DNA of 64,000 bases from an uncultured cyanobacterium (GCA_936920195.1 CAKZHE010000251.1:1-64000); one strand, 5' to 3'; counted from the first letter of the stretch, positions 16,976 through 25,001 are shown. A program made the numbers and translations. The notes: generated by a model from the sequence alone, not told the origin.

Positions 16976-17245
16976 ATGGCTCTAGATCAACAGCAAAAAC
17001 ACAAAATCATCACCGAATACCAAGTCCACGAAACTGATACGGGTTCCTCCGACTTGCAAATCGCCATCCTCACCGAGCAAATCAATCGGTTGAGCCTCCA
17101 CCTGAAAACCAATAAAAAAGACCACTCTTCTCGCCGGGGACTGCTGAGAATGATTGGTCAACGGAAGCGCCTGCTGGCTTACTTGCAAAGACAAGACAAA
17201 GGCCGCTACCAAGCCTTGATTGCTCGCCTGGGGATTCGCGGTTAG
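16976..17245 (+). CDS. rpsO: 30S ribosomal protein S15
   Basis: 89 residues, the standard length. The sequence [19 protein letters not shown] followed by [16 protein letters not shown] and RKRLLAYL is the canonical S15 signature. S15 binds 16S rRNA early in assembly of the small subunit. It is divergent from def and followed ten bases later by the PAM68 gene, so the two are probably co-transcribed. Confidence 0.97.
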   Translation: MALDQQQKHKIITEYQVHETDTGSSDLQIAILTEQINRLSLHLKTNKKDHSSRRGLLRMIGQRKRLLAYLQRQDKGRYQALIARLGIRG

Positions 17246-17254
17246 GCAGAATTT

Positions 17255-17701
17255 ATGTCTTCAGAACCTCCCCGCGATCGCTTGCCCTTTGAGCCAAAGA
17301 AAGTTCGCCCAAAAAACACTGCCAAACCTGCTCCTGAGTCAGGAAATCAACACAATTCCCCCACCCCTGAATCTAGCGCGATCCCCCAAGCGATCGCCCA
17401 GCGGATGATTCAGAGGATGGTGCTATTCTGCGGAATTCCCACAGTTTTAGGGATGTCAACTTTTATTACTAGCTATATCATAGTTAGTCAGGGTTGGTTT
17501 AAAGTACCGAACATTGCCGTCGTCTTTGTCAGCATGGGCTTTTTTGGCTTAGGTGTTTTCGGTTTAACCTATGGAGTTCTCTCCGCATCCTGGGATGAAG
17601 AAATACCAGGTAGTGCGCTAGGGTGGGCGGAATTTACGGAAAACTGGAAACGATTAACATCAGCTTGGCGCTCAAAAAAACCACTGAAGACAGAAGACTG
17701 A
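17255..17701 (+). CDS. PAM68-family photosystem II assembly protein (DUF3464)
   Basis: 148 residues: a charged, proline-rich N-terminus, then two membrane helices (roughly 60-82 and 92-114) and a short tail with LSASWDEEIPGSALGW, the conserved signature of PAM68/DUF3464. Plant PAM68 and its cyanobacterial homologue help insert chlorophyll into CP47 during photosystem II assembly. It lies directly behind rpsO, an arrangement I recall as common in cyanobacteria. Confidence 0.9.
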   Translation: MSSEPPRDRLPFEPKKVRPKNTAKPAPESGNQHNSPTPESSAIPQAIAQRMIQRMVLFCGIPTVLGMSTFITSYIIVSQGWFKVPNIAVVFVSMGFFGLGVFGLTYGVLSASWDEEIPGSALGWAEFTENWKRLTSAWRSKKPLKTED

Positions 17702-17730
17702 TTGCGGAACGGAAATCGATCGGAAGATGA

Positions 17731-17770
17731 AGGCTGAAGTCAAACACTTCAGGCTTCAGCTTTTGTCTTT
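17731..17770 (+). terminator. Probable terminator after the rpsO-PAM68 unit
   Basis: AGGCTGAAGT (17731-17740) pairs with ACTTCAGGCT (17746-17755), one mismatch, with a CAAAC loop, followed by a T-rich tail (CTTTTGTCTTT). It is about 30 bases after the stop. Confidence 0.55.
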
Positions 17771-17803
17771 AAAACTGCTCTTTGTTATTTAGGAATTTTT
17801 GCC

Positions 17804-18859
17804 ATGATTGTGGTAATGAAAGTTGGCTCCCCCGAACAAGAGATCGCCCGGATTAGCGAGGAACTAAACGCCTGGGGTTTAACACCAGAAAAGATTGTTG
17901 GCAAACACAAAGTTGTCTTGGGGTTAGTAGGTGAAACGGTGGATTTGGACCCCCTACAACTGCAAGAAATTAGTCCTTGGATTGAACAAGTTCTCCGAGT
18001 AGAACAACCCTTTAAACGAGTTAGTCGAGAATATCGCCACGGCGAGGGCAGCGATATTATCGTTAATACCCCCAATGGACCAGTACATTTTGGTGAACAA
18101 CATCCCTTGTCAGTAGTGGCAGGTCCCTGTTCTGTCGAAAATGAAGAAATGATTATTGAAACGGCACGGCGCGTCAAAGCCGCCGGAGCGCAGTTTCTCC
18201 GAGGTGGGGCATACAAACCTCGGACTTCTCCCTATGCTTTCCAAGGTCATGGCGAAAGTGCTTTAGAATTGCTGGCAGCAGCTAGGGAAGCCACTGGTTT
18301 GGGCATTGTTACCGAAGTGATGGATACTGCCGAGTTGGAAGTTGTTGCCAAGTTCGCCGATATCGTCCAAGTCGGGGCGCGGAATATGCAAAACTTCTCC
18401 CTCCTGAAAAAGGTGGGAGCGCAGGATAAGCCAGTGTTGCTGAAACGAGGCATGGCAGCCACCATTGAAGATTGGTTGATGGCAGCGGAATATATTTTGG
18501 CAGCAGGCAATCCCAACGTGATTTTATGCGAACGGGGGATTCGGACATTTGACCGTCAGTATGCCCGAAATACCTTGGACTTGTCGGTAATTCCGGTATT
18601 AAGAACTCTAACTCACCTACCGATTATGATCGATCCCAGTCACGGTACTGGTAAAGCCGAATATGTGCCTTCTATGGCACTAGCAGCGATCGCAGCTGGT
18701 ACAGATTCTCTGATGATTGAGGTTCACCCCAATCCTAAGAAAGCCCTCTCTGACGGTCCCCAATCCCTAACTCCAGATCGTTTCGATAGCTTAATGCAAG
18801 AACTGTCTGTGATTGGCAAAGCAGTCAAACGTTGGCCTCAAGCTGCCGCCTTAGTTTAA
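17804..18859 (+). CDS. aroF: 3-deoxy-7-phosphoheptulonate synthase (DAHP synthase)
   Basis: 351 residues of the I-beta class: an N-terminal ferredoxin-like regulatory domain (about 1-80, MIVVMKVGSPEQEIA...) and a TIM-barrel with VVAGPCSVE, RGGAYKPRTSPY, QVGARNMQN, LKRG and DPSHGTG. It condenses phosphoenolpyruvate with erythrose 4-phosphate, the first step of aromatic amino acid and quinone synthesis. AGGAA precedes the ATG, and a strong terminator follows at 18901. It forms a single-gene unit. Confidence 0.96.
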   Translation: MIVVMKVGSPEQEIARISEELNAWGLTPEKIVGKHKVVLGLVGETVDLDPLQLQEISPWIEQVLRVEQPFKRVSREYRHGEGSDIIVNTPNGPVHFGEQHPLSVVAGPCSVENEEMIIETARRVKAAGAQFLRGGAYKPRTSPYAFQGHGESALELLAAAREATGLGIVTEVMDTAELEVVAKFADIVQVGARNMQNFSLLKKVGAQDKPVLLKRGMAATIEDWLMAAEYILAAGNPNVILCERGIRTFDRQYARNTLDLSVIPVLRTLTHLPIMIDPSHGTGKAEYVPSMALAAIAAGTDSLMIEVHPNPKKALSDGPQSLTPDRFDSLMQELSVIGKAVKRWPQAAALV

Positions 18860-18900
18860 TTTGGATGGCAACGACAACGGTTTTTTGAACTTGAAACCGA

Positions 18901-18930
18901 GTAGGCTGGTAAAATCTCAGCCTACTTTTT
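18901..18930 (+). terminator. Intrinsic terminator of aroF
   Basis: A perfect 8-bp stem, GTAGGCTG (18901-18908) with CAGCCTAC (18918-18925), is followed directly by TTTTT. It is about 40 bases after the aroF stop and separates it from the convergent nuclease gene. Confidence 0.85.
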
Positions 18931-18939
18931 CAATAATTC

Positions 18940-19728
18940 TCAATCTTTTTTCTGGTGGGCATTAACTTGAGCCGCAAGCGATCGCACTAACTCGACATCT
19001 AACCCTAATCCTGCGGCGATTTGTTCTACCGTGATGCCAGAATTTAACATGAAAGGAATTGTTTCTAATTTCCCTTCTTCCTTGGCTTCTTGATACACCT
19101 TGGTTTGTTTTAATTCAGTAAGTCCAAACATTTTTTCAATCTCCTCTCTACTCTTTTGTGGAAATTTATAGACAACGATTGTTTCAATTAGTTTGAGAAA
19201 TTCCTTTTGGGTAACTTCCGAAGCTATTTGCTGCTTGGCAAGTTCAATTAATTCTCTGGTTTTGGCAACAGCCGTTGATTCTGGTTCTATGACTAATTTA
19301 ACAGTTCCGATGCCAATTGACTGCGTTTCTCCAGCGTCTAGTTCATCCAAATATATCCGGCTGACTCTTCCCGATGCTAGTAGTTCTGCATATCTTTCAG
19401 TTTCGCCAACGTCAATTCCTCGCCGGGGATAAACTACTACTCCCTGCCAGTTGTTAGTCAGTTCAGTTTTATCCAGGTACAGGAAGATTTCGGCAAATAA
19501 GCGGGAATAGAGTTTTTTATCGGGTTGAAATTGGACTTCGACAAAGTAGATGGGGGAGGCAGCATTACTTGTCGGTAGAAATACGCCGTCGATGCGGAAG
19601 GCTAGTTGTTTAACTTCGACGGAGGCAAATTGGTAGGCGTTGGCGGTTTCTGGGGGTTGGTGAATTAGTTCAAAGAAGATGCTGGGGAAGCTTTGGAATA
19701 GGCGGTAGAATATGGTGTCTGTTTTCAC
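18940..19728 (-). CDS. DUF2887 Rpn-family nuclease, copy 1
   Basis: 262 residues beginning at a GTG. FRIDGVFLP followed by YFVEVQFQ supplies the D...ExQ core of the PD-(D/E)XK fold, as in DUF2887 Rpn-like proteins. The C-terminal third (REEIEKMFGLTELKQTKVYQEA ... GITVEQIAAGLGL) is helical and probably a dimerisation or DNA-binding part. A second gene at 20440-21252 is nearly identical; this copy lacks four residues (AEGK) in the tail. The function of DUF2887 proteins is not established; a role in recombination or transposition is a family guess. Confidence 0.8.
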   Translation of the reverse strand: MKTDTIFYRLFQSFPSIFFELIHQPPETANAYQFASVEVKQLAFRIDGVFLPTSNAASPIYFVEVQFQPDKKLYSRLFAEIFLYLDKTELTNNWQGVVVYPRRGIDVGETERYAELLASGRVSRIYLDELDAGETQSIGIGTVKLVIEPESTAVAKTRELIELAKQQIASEVTQKEFLKLIETIVVYKFPQKSREEIEKMFGLTELKQTKVYQEAKEEGKLETIPFMLNSGITVEQIAAGLGLDVELVRSLAAQVNAHQKKD

Positions 19729-19817
19729 TTGGATTGAGGCTGGTTTGATGGAAATGAAGACTTAGTTTATTTTAACTTATTAGGAAGTGAGGCGATCGCA
19801 TCTAGCTAGCATCATCG
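18945..19817. repeat. Segmental duplication, unit 1
   Basis: This segment (coding region plus upstream promoter module) is duplicated at 20458-21348 in the same orientation. Divergence is low in the coding part and rises in the flanks. UPF0175 and a DUF3368 relic lie between the units. Confidence 0.85.
19766..19800 (-). promoter_or_regulatory. Shared promoter-like module (unit 1 of 4)
   Basis: Read on the minus strand: GCGATCGC, then CACTTCCT, then AGTTAAAATAAA. The TAAAAT looks like a -10 box, about 40 bases before the GTG start. Near-identical blocks precede UPF0175, DUF2887 copy 2 and xisH. Confidence 0.5.
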
Positions 19818-19831
19818 CATAAATTAACCGA

Positions 19832-20034
19832 CTAAAGTAATTCTCCCGCTAATTTTAGTACAGAAATTCTAGTTGCTGGAGCGATACGAAAATTCAAAGC
19901 ATTTAACCGATCTAAAATATCAGTAATTTAACTACAGCTTGAGGAAGTATAATGTTACCGTATAGAGTTGGCAGTAAATGCAGTAAATCAGTTTGATAGA
20001 GGTATTGAATGGGCGAAGTATTAACAATGATATT
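19832..20034 (-). pseudogene. Decayed DUF3368 (PIN-like) toxin gene
   Basis: Directly downstream of the UPF0175 stop the frame encodes IIVNTSPIQYLYQTDLLHLL followed by LYGNIILPQAVV, the N-terminus of DUF3368 PIN-like toxins, ending at a stop at 19912. It continues in another frame as DRLNALNFRIAPATRISVLK, matching the family's C-terminus. So about half of a normal ~150-residue protein is missing and a frameshift is present. The start is also damaged: AATATC stands where the usual TAATG overlap would be. DUF3368 is the standard toxin partner of UPF0175. Confidence 0.7.
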
Positions 20035-20284
20035 ATGCAAGCTCCAGATCCTCCATTAATTCTGCTTCTGTTAAGTCAAAAGTGTTGACTCCATATTCAG
20101 CCAGTTTGGATAAAAACACTACTTTGGGAATGCCTGCCAGGGTTGCGGCAGCACCAGAGGAAAGTTTTCTTAATTCATAAAGTTTCACTGCTGCGGCTAA
20201 ACGCATTTCTTCCCCTAATTTTTCGGGGGTAAGTTTTAGTGCTAAGGCAGTTTCTTCTGGTAATTCAAGGGTGATTTGGTGCAT
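20033..20284 (-). CDS. UPF0175 family antitoxin-like protein
   Basis: 83 residues. An N-terminal strand (ITLELPEETALAL), a central helical part (LRLAAAVKLYELRKLSSG style) and AATLAGIPKVVFLSKLAEYGV then DLTEAELMEDLE are the full UPF0175 pattern, a small DNA-binding antitoxin type. Its expected toxin partner (DUF3368) follows but is broken, so this antitoxin is an orphan. It has its own copy of the shared promoter module upstream (20309-20340). Confidence 0.85.
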   Translation of the reverse strand: MHQITLELPEETALALKLTPEKLGEEMRLAAAVKLYELRKLSSGAAATLAGIPKVVFLSKLAEYGVNTFDLTEAELMEDLELA

Positions 20285-20308
20285 GGCAATAAATTGTGGG
20301 TTTCTAGA

Positions 20309-20340
20309 TCTATTTTAGCTTAGAGAAGTAGCGCGATCGC
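20309..20340 (-). promoter_or_regulatory. Shared promoter-like module (unit 2 of 4)
   Basis: On the minus strand: GCGATCGC, then TACTTCTCT, then AGCTAAAATAGA, about 25 bases before the UPF0175 ATG. This unit is two to three bases shorter between blocks than the others. Confidence 0.45.
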
Positions 20341-20378
20341 TCTGTAAAATGATCAGGCGATCGCTTTTCCAAAACCAG

Positions 20379-20418
20379 CCCAAAACCTCTCAGCACTCAG
20401 TTGTTGAGAGGTTTTGGG
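20379..20418 (-). terminator. Probable terminator of DUF2887 copy 2
   Basis: A perfect 14-bp stem, CCCAAAACCTCTCA (20379-20392) against TGAGAGGTTTTGGG (20405-20418), lies 22 bases after the nuclease stop on the minus strand. The T-run is weak (GGTTTTGG), so termination may be partial. Confidence 0.6.
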
Positions 20419-20439
20419 CAAATCAGATCTACAACTCTA

Positions 20440-21252
20440 CTAAGGTAATTCATCGTTTTTTTTCTGGTTGGGATTAACTTGAGCCGCGAGCGATCGCACT
20501 AACTCGACATCTAACCCTAATCCTGCGGCGATTTGTTCTACGGTGATACCAGAATTCAACATGAAAGGAATTGTTTCTAATTTCCCTTCAGCTTTCCCTT
20601 CTTCCTTGGCCTCTTGATACACCTTGGTTTGTTTTAATTCAGTAAGTCCAAACATTTGTTCAATCTCCTCTCTACTCTTTTGTGGAAATTTATAGACAAC
20701 GATTGTTTCGATTAGTTTGAGAAATTCCTTTTGGGTAATTTCTGAGGTTATTTGCTGCTTGGCAAGTTCAATTAATTCTCTGGTTTTGGCAACAGCCGTT
20801 GATTCTGGTTCTATGACTAATTTAACAGTTCCGATGCCAATTGACTGCGTTTCTCCAGCGTCTAGTTCATCCAAATATATCCGGCTGACTCTTCCCGATG
20901 CTAGTAGTTCTGCATATCTTTCAGTTTCGCCAACGTCAATTCCTCGCCGGGGATAAACTACTACTCCCTGCCAGTTGTTAGTCAGTTCAGTTTTATCCAG
21001 GTACAGGAAGATTTCGGCAAATAAGCGGGAATAGAGTTTTTTATCGGGTTGAAATTGGACTTCGACAAAGTAGATGGGGGAGGCAGCATTACTTGTCGGT
21101 AGAAATACGCCGTCGATGCGGAAGGCTAGTTGTTTAACTTCGACGGAGGCAAATTGGTAGGCGTTGGCGGTTTCTGGGGGTTGGTGAATTAGTTCAAAGA
21201 AGATGCTGGGGAAGCTTTGGAATAGGCGGTAGAATATGGTGTCTGTTTTCAC
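20440..21252 (-). CDS. DUF2887 Rpn-family nuclease, copy 2
   Basis: 270 residues from a GTG, nearly identical to the copy at 18940. It has the same D...ExQ core (RIDGVFLP, YFVEVQFQ) but four extra residues (AEGK) in the helical tail and a different last dozen residues. The high identity, extending into the upstream promoter module, points to a recent segmental duplication. Which copy is ancestral cannot be told from the sequence alone. Confidence 0.8.
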   Translation of the reverse strand: MKTDTIFYRLFQSFPSIFFELIHQPPETANAYQFASVEVKQLAFRIDGVFLPTSNAASPIYFVEVQFQPDKKLYSRLFAEIFLYLDKTELTNNWQGVVVYPRRGIDVGETERYAELLASGRVSRIYLDELDAGETQSIGIGTVKLVIEPESTAVAKTRELIELAKQQITSEITQKEFLKLIETIVVYKFPQKSREEIEQMFGLTELKQTKVYQEAKEEGKAEGKLETIPFMLNSGITVEQIAAGLGLDVELVRSLAAQVNPNQKKNDELP

Positions 21253-21348
21253 TTGGATTGAGGCTGGTTTGATGGAAATGAAGACTTTTAGTTTATTTTA
21301 GCTTGTCAGGAAGTGGGGCGATCGCTTGCATCTAGCTAACATCATCGG
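20458..21348. repeat. Segmental duplication, unit 2
   Basis: The counterpart of 18945-19817. Differences are the 12-bp AEGK insertion, a few substitutions and short indels in the flank, for example GACTTTTAG against GACTTAG. Confidence 0.85.
21292..21325 (-). promoter_or_regulatory. Shared promoter-like module (unit 3 of 4)
   Basis: On the minus strand: GCGATCGC, then CCACTTCCT, then AGCTAAAATAAA, about 40 bases before the GTG start of DUF2887 copy 2. Confidence 0.5.
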
Positions 21349-21353
21349 CGCAA

Positions 21354-21689
21354 TTAGTCAACAGCATACCCAGTAAATTGTCGCTTGAAGGGAGACTTAT
21401 ACGCCAAAACAATATCTGTTTTCGGTACACCTGCTTCAACCAATTCATTCGCTACTGCCACTTCTGTGCCATCGCTCTGAATCCAAATTTTGTTATCCTT
21501 AATATCAACGTGAATTAAACTACCATATTCTCGGTTTTGCTTGTGCCAACCCGCCACCATAATTAAGTAATGATGGCGTTCTACATCCAAAATTAATTGC
21601 ACTTCAGTTTCATCTCGATCGTCTTTGAGATTGTCAAAGTGGGATTTCAGGATTGTTTGCACCAGTTCTGAGTAATTTAGTTTTTCCAT
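21354..21689 (-). CDS. xisI: XisI-like element excision controlling factor
   Basis: 111 residues with the XisI pattern: LVQTILKSH ... DVERHHYLIMVAGWHK ... VHVDIKDNKIWIQSDGTE (compare VHIxIKdgKIWIQ) and DIVLAYKSPFKRQFTGYAV. In Anabaena XisI acts with XisH in controlling excision of the fdxN element in heterocysts, but many cyanobacteria carry xisHI copies with no such element, as here. The start overlaps the end of xisH by 13 bases, so translation is coupled. Confidence 0.92.
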   Translation of the reverse strand: MEKLNYSELVQTILKSHFDNLKDDRDETEVQLILDVERHHYLIMVAGWHKQNREYGSLIHVDIKDNKIWIQSDGTEVAVANELVEAGVPKTDIVLAYKSPFKRQFTGYAVD

Positions 21690-22093
21690 AGCACGATCTC
21701 CTGGGTATTATCATCAAATACTAATAATTTAACCTGATATTCTTGAATGGCATCTTGAATAAACTGGCGACTAAATAAAGTATTATGAATATCTGTTGGT
21801 ATAGCTAAATATAAAACTATGTCCGGTAATTTTTGTTTGAGGGCTAACCGATAATTTAGAAATTGTCCCAATGCTAAATGAAACTCAGTCATTTCTGACT
21901 CTCTTAAAAAACTTTTGATTTCTACTGCTATCTTTTGTTCGCCTTTTTGAGCGGCAATTAATCTTTCTGCTGCTAAATCTATATACATTTCAGTTTTACC
22001 AATTTTTATATATAAAGGATCGTTGGTAATCCTCCAACCATCTTTTTCTAGAGCTAATCGGACAATATCGTGAAAAATATCTTTGGCTGGCAT
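21677..22093 (-). CDS. xisH: XisH-like protein, endonuclease fold
   Basis: 138 residues. MPAKDIFHDIVRLALEKDGW is the standard XisH opening; IDLAAERLIAA followed by KIAVEIKSFL forms the E...D...ExK arrangement of a PD-(D/E)XK-like fold. It is encoded just before xisI with overlap. No neighbouring recombinase gene is present, so excision function is unlikely; the pair may be a toxin-antitoxin-like or mobile cassette. It carries the shared promoter module upstream. Confidence 0.92.
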   Translation of the reverse strand: MPAKDIFHDIVRLALEKDGWRITNDPLYIKIGKTEMYIDLAAERLIAAQKGEQKIAVEIKSFLRESEMTEFHLALGQFLNYRLALKQKLPDIVLYLAIPTDIHNTLFSRQFIQDAIQEYQVKLLVFDDNTQEIVLWKN

Positions 22094-22145
22094 AGGTGGG
22101 GGTAATGAAACTGTGGCTAATGGTAAGTGGTTTGGAGTTTATGCT

Positions 22146-22180
22146 TCTATTTTAGCCTATAAGGAAGTTGAGCGATCGCA
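22146..22180 (-). promoter_or_regulatory. Shared promoter-like module (unit 4 of 4)
   Basis: On the minus strand: GCGATCGC, then CAACTTCCT, then GGCTAAAATAGA, about 55 bases before the xisH ATG. The four modules are the only long similarity between these otherwise unrelated units. Confidence 0.5.
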
Positions 22181-22279
22181 TTTGATGACTCATGGTTGAA
22201 CTTCCACCAGCATCCCTCTATGAAGATGTTCCTGGATTCCTCTAAAGTAGAATAGAAGTTATGAGCTAGTGAGTGTAAT

Positions 22280-22396
22280 ATGAAAGCATCAACAGAAATT
22301 CGCCAGAGAGCGATCGCGCTGCTTGATAGATTGCCAGAAGCCATGTATTACTCTAATACCACTCCTTCCCCCTCAACGCTGCAAGTGCTCCTCTAG
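22280..22396 (+). pseudogene. Truncated antitoxin-like N-terminus
   Basis: ATG 22280 opens MKASTEIRQRAIALLDRLPE, which resembles the start of small cyanobacterial antitoxins of the RelB/DUF2281 kind. After about 22 codons the similarity ends and the frame runs antisense into the last codons of the phosphorylase gene. This is read as a relic left by recombination at that point; the call rests on a short match. Confidence 0.3.
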
Positions 22397-24077
22397 AGAA
22401 GCCATGCATACGACTAAATCCGTCTCTATCTAGCTTTGAAGCTGTTGTATCGAAAATGCCGAGCAGTTCTTCCATAGAAGGATACAAACTGAAAAGCCAC
22501 TGAGAGGAATTCTTTAGGTAGGCTGTAAGAATTGGACTTGCTTCAGAGAAATACAGATAAAGTCCTTGTAAGGAAAGATCTTTTTCGTTTGATAAGTGAG
22601 GAGGAGCTTCAATATTAGCTAGTCCCAGTACAAATTCCCCTTGATAAAAGGCAGTATCAGCATCAGTCAAAATCTCTTCAAGCAAGGGAGTCAAAATTCT
22701 TTTAATTCGTTTAGCAACAGGTGCATAGTAAGGAGTACCACCTAGGACGTTATTAAATATTGAGCGCGAGTAGCCATCAAGATAACTTAAGACATAAACA
22801 AGAGGTAAATCTGGAATTGAGCGAGCTTGCCAATTCAACCGAATCTCCAGAACAGTTCTAAGTAGTTGCCCTCTTTGTTCTTGAACTCCGACAATGAATA
22901 CTGCATATATTGCTAGTGCTAATGGATACAGTCGGATATAGAAACCTTCATTACTAAAGCTAGTAGGGATAGGTTTTTTAGCTATAATTCTAAAAGCTTT
23001 AGCTATTAGCTCAATCAATTTTTCTTGTTTTCCATGATAAACAATCGTTGCTAACGTTCTGACAAATCGCTCGCTTTTAGTCTCCAAATATTCAAGACAC
23101 TGCTGGCACTGAGCTTGATTGTCTGAGTACAGTACCCAAGGACAATCTTTAAGCTCTCCCTGGATTATCGCAGCTAAAGCTTTGGCTTCCCGTACTACTA
23201 ATTTGTCTAAGGAAATGTAATCCGCATTGGACAAATATTGCCCAACTTCATCAATCAGATGATCGGTGGTCTGGGGTAAATTGTTAGTAGTCTCAATGAT
23301 GCCGGGATTGACATTAAGCTTTGCCAAAATTTCAAATGCAAAAGCACTAGCATGACGCGCAGCTATTTCCTGAGAACCAGCAGCATCTGCATGACTCTTG
23401 CCGTCAACAAGATCGGAGATACCGCGAATAATTAAAGCATTTATTTCTCGATTAGCACGAACAGCTTTGAGAAAACCATGACTCTCCATCTCTACCGCCA
23501 CCGCGTCGCTGTAATTTGAACGCAGCCGCCTATAAACATCCGAATTACTTGCAGATACAACTTTGTCACCTGCGGCTATAGCCTTAACTAAAGCACGAGG
23601 TTTTGTTGTTGGCATAGGTTCAATTCGCTGTAGCCAATCGTCCTTTCTTGCTTCAGCTTTAGCTCTCTGTTCCAAGGTATAACTCACTTCGCTGACATTT
23701 GGCCTTGGTAAAAAACTTTCTTCTATAACTTTGCCAGACTCATAACCATAAACTTTTGTCGCTGCTACTACATCGCCTAGCGCAACATCTTTTAGTCCAC
23801 CTGCTACACCAACAAAGAGTACAACACTAGGCTTGAAGTAATCGATTGCTCGTTTAGTTTCGACAGCAGCCTCAACATTACCTGCGCCAATTTCAACAAT
23901 TCCTACTTGCCAAAACTGACCGTTGGATGAGAACGTTCCGCGTTCGTAAACAGTTCCTTCTGGGTGGACTTCTTCTTGGCAGTTGCTTAAGTGGGCGCGA
24001 ACTGCCCTAAATTCGACAGCAATAGCAGTTAGAATAACTGCACAAGGCAAATTTTGGCGCTCTGGTCTTGATTGCAC
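22353..24077 (-). CDS. Nucleoside-phosphorylase-superfamily protein with large helical C-terminal domain
   Basis: 574 residues from a GTG (GGAG about 12 bases upstream). Residues about 10-255 form a PNP/UDP phosphorylase-superfamily domain, as in MTA/SAH nucleosidases: LTAIAVEF, VVLFVGVAGGLKDVALGDVV, AVAVEMESHGF and IRGISDL are the characteristic segments. Residues 260-574 are helical and match no family I know. Standalone metabolic nucleosidases are about 230-250 residues; long fusions of this domain are typical predicted effectors of bacterial conflict systems. It sits in an accessory island beside xisHI. An enzymatic role on adenine nucleosides cannot be excluded. Confidence 0.75.
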   Translation of the reverse strand: MQSRPERQNLPCAVILTAIAVEFRAVRAHLSNCQEEVHPEGTVYERGTFSSNGQFWQVGIVEIGAGNVEAAVETKRAIDYFKPSVVLFVGVAGGLKDVALGDVVAATKVYGYESGKVIEESFLPRPNVSEVSYTLEQRAKAEARKDDWLQRIEPMPTTKPRALVKAIAAGDKVVSASNSDVYRRLRSNYSDAVAVEMESHGFLKAVRANREINALIIRGISDLVDGKSHADAAGSQEIAARHASAFAFEILAKLNVNPGIIETTNNLPQTTDHLIDEVGQYLSNADYISLDKLVVREAKALAAIIQGELKDCPWVLYSDNQAQCQQCLEYLETKSERFVRTLATIVYHGKQEKLIELIAKAFRIIAKKPIPTSFSNEGFYIRLYPLALAIYAVFIVGVQEQRGQLLRTVLEIRLNWQARSIPDLPLVYVLSYLDGYSRSIFNNVLGGTPYYAPVAKRIKRILTPLLEEILTDADTAFYQGEFVLGLANIEAPPHLSNEKDLSLQGLYLYFSEASPILTAYLKNSSQWLFSLYPSMEELLGIFDTTASKLDRDGFSRMHGFSRGALAALRGKEWY

Positions 24078-24187
24078 TTGTTCAAAGTTCTCCGCTCAAT
24101 CATCTTATTAATTATAACTTTTATAGGTGGTAGGGACGAAGGGCAGAACTGAGCTAACAATCCCACGGCTTCGCCCCTATCGGGATG

Positions 24188-24913
24188 CTACAAAAATGAT
24201 GGTTGATGGCGAATTAAGTTGAGAAACTCTTCGCGGGTTTTTTGATCTTCTTGGAATGCTCCCAACATGGCGCTAGTTACTGTCCACGAACCGGGCTTTT
24301 GAACTCCCCGCATCACCATACACATATGGGTGGCTTCAATGACCACTGCAACACCTTGGGGTTCCAGAATTTCCTGGACGGCTTCGGCAATTTGACGGGT
24401 TAAACGTTCCTGTACCTGCAACCGTCGCGCATACATTTCCACAATCCGCGCCAATTTACTTAAACCCACTACTTTTTGATTAGGAATGTAGGCCACGTGG
24501 GTTCTGCCCATAAAGGGCAACATATGATGCTCGCAAAGACTGAAGACATTGATATCCCGCACCAAAACCATTTCGTTATGACCTTCGTCAAAAATGGCTC
24601 CGTTAACTAGGGCTTCTAGGGATTGATTGTAACCGCCTGTCAGAAACCGCATCGCTTCGGCTACTCGTTTGGGCGTTTTCAGCAATCCTTCCCGTTCTGG
24701 ATCTTCGCCTACTCCCAAAAGAATCGTTCGCACTGCCGCTGCCATCGCCTCTTCAGTGATTTCTTCGGGGGGATGGAGGTTCGGTTCTCTGCCGTTGAGG
24801 GTGTTGCGGTCTGGGTGGACAATGATGCGATCGCCTTTATTTTCCTGCGATGCGTCATTGGACGCACCCTGAATTTTGGAACCACTGGAACCATTAGAAG
24901 CAGCAATAGTCAT
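24188..24913 (-). CDS. folE: GTP cyclohydrolase I
   Basis: About 241 residues from the ATG at 24913. The frame extends 35 codons further up, into the SDR gene, but that part ([13 protein letters not shown]) is the antisense of intergenic sequence and is not FolE-like. [44 protein letters not shown] and [11 protein letters not shown] are family signatures with the zinc cysteine and histidine ligands. The enzyme starts folate and pterin synthesis; in cyanobacteria pterins also become glycosides. It is followed downstream by the divergently unrelated accessory island. Confidence 0.95.
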   Translation of the reverse strand: MTIAASNGSSGSKIQGASNDASQENKGDRIIVHPDRNTLNGREPNLHPPEEITEEAMAAAVRTILLGVGEDPEREGLLKTPKRVAEAMRFLTGGYNQSLEALVNGAIFDEGHNEMVLVRDINVFSLCEHHMLPFMGRTHVAYIPNQKVVGLSKLARIVEMYARRLQVQERLTRQIAEAVQEILEPQGVAVVIEATHMCMVMRGVQKPGSWTVTSAMLGAFQEDQKTREEFLNLIRHQPSFL

Positions 24914-25001
24914 GATTTGAAGTTTGGTGAGTTGGGGTAAATGCTGAAAGCAAAATGGCAATGAGCCGCTGGCTAATTGGGTTGAGCAGGCTTGGCTCAA
25001 G

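Noticed and set aside
21354-22093. Site-specific excision element, suggested by xisH/xisI
   Set aside because: No recombinase gene, no nif genes and no matching direct repeats are visible; xisHI pairs are widespread without such elements.
22147-22344. 65-codon minus-strand frame between xisH and the phosphorylase gene
   Set aside because: Covers a promoter module and an antisense antitoxin relic; no conserved features.
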